In this document: in pieces, positions 63,169-64,000 of the stretch
How the letters are laid out: the number at the start of each line of letters is the position of its first letter
How positions within the stretch are numbered: the first letter of the stretch is position 1
Assembly (NCBI GenBank): GCA_900095095.1
Contig: FMBT01000295.1
Span: forward strand, 62,001 to 126,000
DNA length: 64,000 bases
Source of the DNA: Fragilariopsis cylindrus CCMP1102
Lineage: Eukaryota; Bacillariophyta; Bacillariophyceae; Bacillariales; Bacillariaceae
Direction of reading: 5' to 3'
Position numbers and translations under genes: made by a program
Notes under the pieces: generated by a model
Database searches by the model: none
What the model was told of the DNA's origin: nothing
What the model saw: only the letters and a program-made list of their open reading frames with translations

Positions 63169-63529
63169 TATTTCTTTGGATTATATATACAGTATATTCA
63201 ATATCCATAGGTATCTCAACTCTCAACTTATTAAATCTTATGTCTGTTGCTAACTTAAAACTCTCAACTCTCGCCGTCGTTGTTTGTTTATTATTTTACG
63301 GTCGTAGTAGCTAGTACATTGAACATTGTGCAGCAGTCTTCTGGATCGTCGGGGGTCAGAAATATTCCTTTTCACTCAATTTTTATTTTTTCCCCCCAAT
63401 TTTTATTTTTTTCTCACATAAATTTTGATGGACAAGATTTGACGAACAATCCGAACAATATATTGAGTATGACGATGGACGGGATGTTCAAAATGTCACA
63501 TTGCTGTGGATAAGACTATATCAGAAAAA
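63169..63529. promoter_or_regulatory. Divergent promoter region, THO7 and RRM genes
   Basis: Contains tacagta at 63188, 20 bases upstream of the THO7 ATG, a direct repeat ctctcaact (near 63218 and 63263) and T-rich blocks (tttttatttt, twice near 63383-63412). No other gene seen. Confidence 0.4.
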
Positions 63530-64000
63530 ATGAACTGTTCCAACAAATCGTTGTTACCCACGTCAATTATATTTGCGAGCGTCGCTCTCGCTACTGCATC
63601 CGCCACTACAATCGCTTATCGTTACTTTTCGTACCGAGAATTTGACAACGACAACGACAACAACCGCTCATACGCTCTGTGTATACTGCAACGTCGTAAT
63701 GATGATCAACGACGTCATCATCGCAACAACGATATAATTCGAAAGCCACTCCGTAATATCACTCCTCGTCCTGGAGAACAATCCCAGATCGTGTACCTGA
63801 CCGGTATACACAAACAGACTAGCGAAGAAGAATTATTGGAACTCTTTTCTCTTGGCGGATCGTCACCTGTGGAGGTAGATCTTTCAGAAGTTTTCTTCCA
63901 GAAAGGAGGTGGTAGGGCCTGGGCTATGTATGGAAACGCTAGAGATGCAAAATTAACCGTCGTAGCCCTACAAAGCAAAAATGTTCATGGTTGTATATTA
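63530..64000 (+). CDS. RRM-like protein with N-terminal membrane segment (partial, runs off the window)
   Basis: ATG at 63530, open for 157 codons to the last base of the window. Residues about 8-31 (LLPTSIIFASVALATASATT) are hydrophobic, a possible signal peptide or anchor. An Asp/Asn-rich spacer and a basic stretch (QRRNDDQRRHHR) follow. From about 92 the pattern IVYLTGIHKQTSEEELLELF resembles the first strand and helix of an RNA-recognition motif. GGGRAWAMYGNARDAKLTVVAL sits where the RNP1 strand and helix 2 would be; the aromatic residues are partly changed. The rest is outside the window, so function and end are unknown. Confidence 0.6.
   Translation, partial: MNCSNKSLLPTSIIFASVALATASATTIAYRYFSYREFDNDNDNNRSYALCILQRRNDDQRRHHRNNDIIRKPLRNITPRPGEQSQIVYLTGIHKQTSEEELLELFSLGGSSPVEVDLSEVFFQKGGGRAWAMYGNARDAKLTVVALQSKNVHGCIL

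Overview
The window reads as nuclear DNA of a stramenopile, most probably a diatom; I cannot name the species. Supporting signs: short GT-AG introns; signal-peptide/transit-peptide junctions of the ASAF type used for import into secondary plastids (Mpv17-like protein, S9 peptidase, a UbiC-like protein); Pro-Thr linkers and ShK-type cysteine domains on secreted enzymes; long Asn, Ser, Asp and Gln homopolymer tracts; and an AT-leaning background with many microsatellites. There are no operons and no prokaryotic signals.

Layout. 1-9.8 kb: a long non-LTR retrotransposon (LINE) on the minus strand. A 1,038-aa ORF1 overlaps an ORF2 that stays open for 2,241 codons until it leaves the window at base 1. 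ORF2 carries an EEP endonuclease, reverse transcriptase, a Tudor-like module, RNase H and a zinc motif. 9.8-13.5 kb: repeat-rich, gene-poor DNA with tandem repeats and a 334-bp mariner-type MITE with TA target duplication. 13.5-16 kb: secreted metzincin protease (2 exons). 16-17.7 kb: duplicated and minisatellite DNA. 17.7-25.2 kb: a decayed NYN-domain gene, a plastid-type Mpv17/PMP22 protein, a CENP-S/MHF1 histone-fold protein and a broken nucleobase permease whose deletion scar holds telomere-like bases. 25.6-34 kb: an orphan membrane protein, a 5-exon ShK-prolyl 4-hydroxylase, a transposase scrap, a sulfotransferase and a secreted five-repeat protein. 34.4-46.2 kb: LysM/UBA-like protein, SERRATE/ARS2, SFT2, RanBP2-type zinc-finger protein, CNNM/CorC-type transporter and a 2H-phosphoesterase fold without its catalytic histidines. 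47.8-64 kb: coiled-coil protein, ACBP-ankyrin protein, plastid-type S9 peptidase, SDR, SOUL haem protein, low-complexity orphan, UbiC/DUF98-like protein, THO7 and the start of an RRM protein.

Genes are mostly single housekeeping loci on alternating strands and do not form a pathway. Two loose themes appear. One is RNA handling (ARS2, THO7, RanBP2-type finger, RRM protein, the NYN relic). The other is the secretory route or plastid (P4H, metzincin, sulfotransferase, five-repeat protein, SFT2, Mpv17, S9, UbiC-like). Exon joins were worked out by eye from splice consensus, frame and family resemblance. No similarity search or expression data were available.
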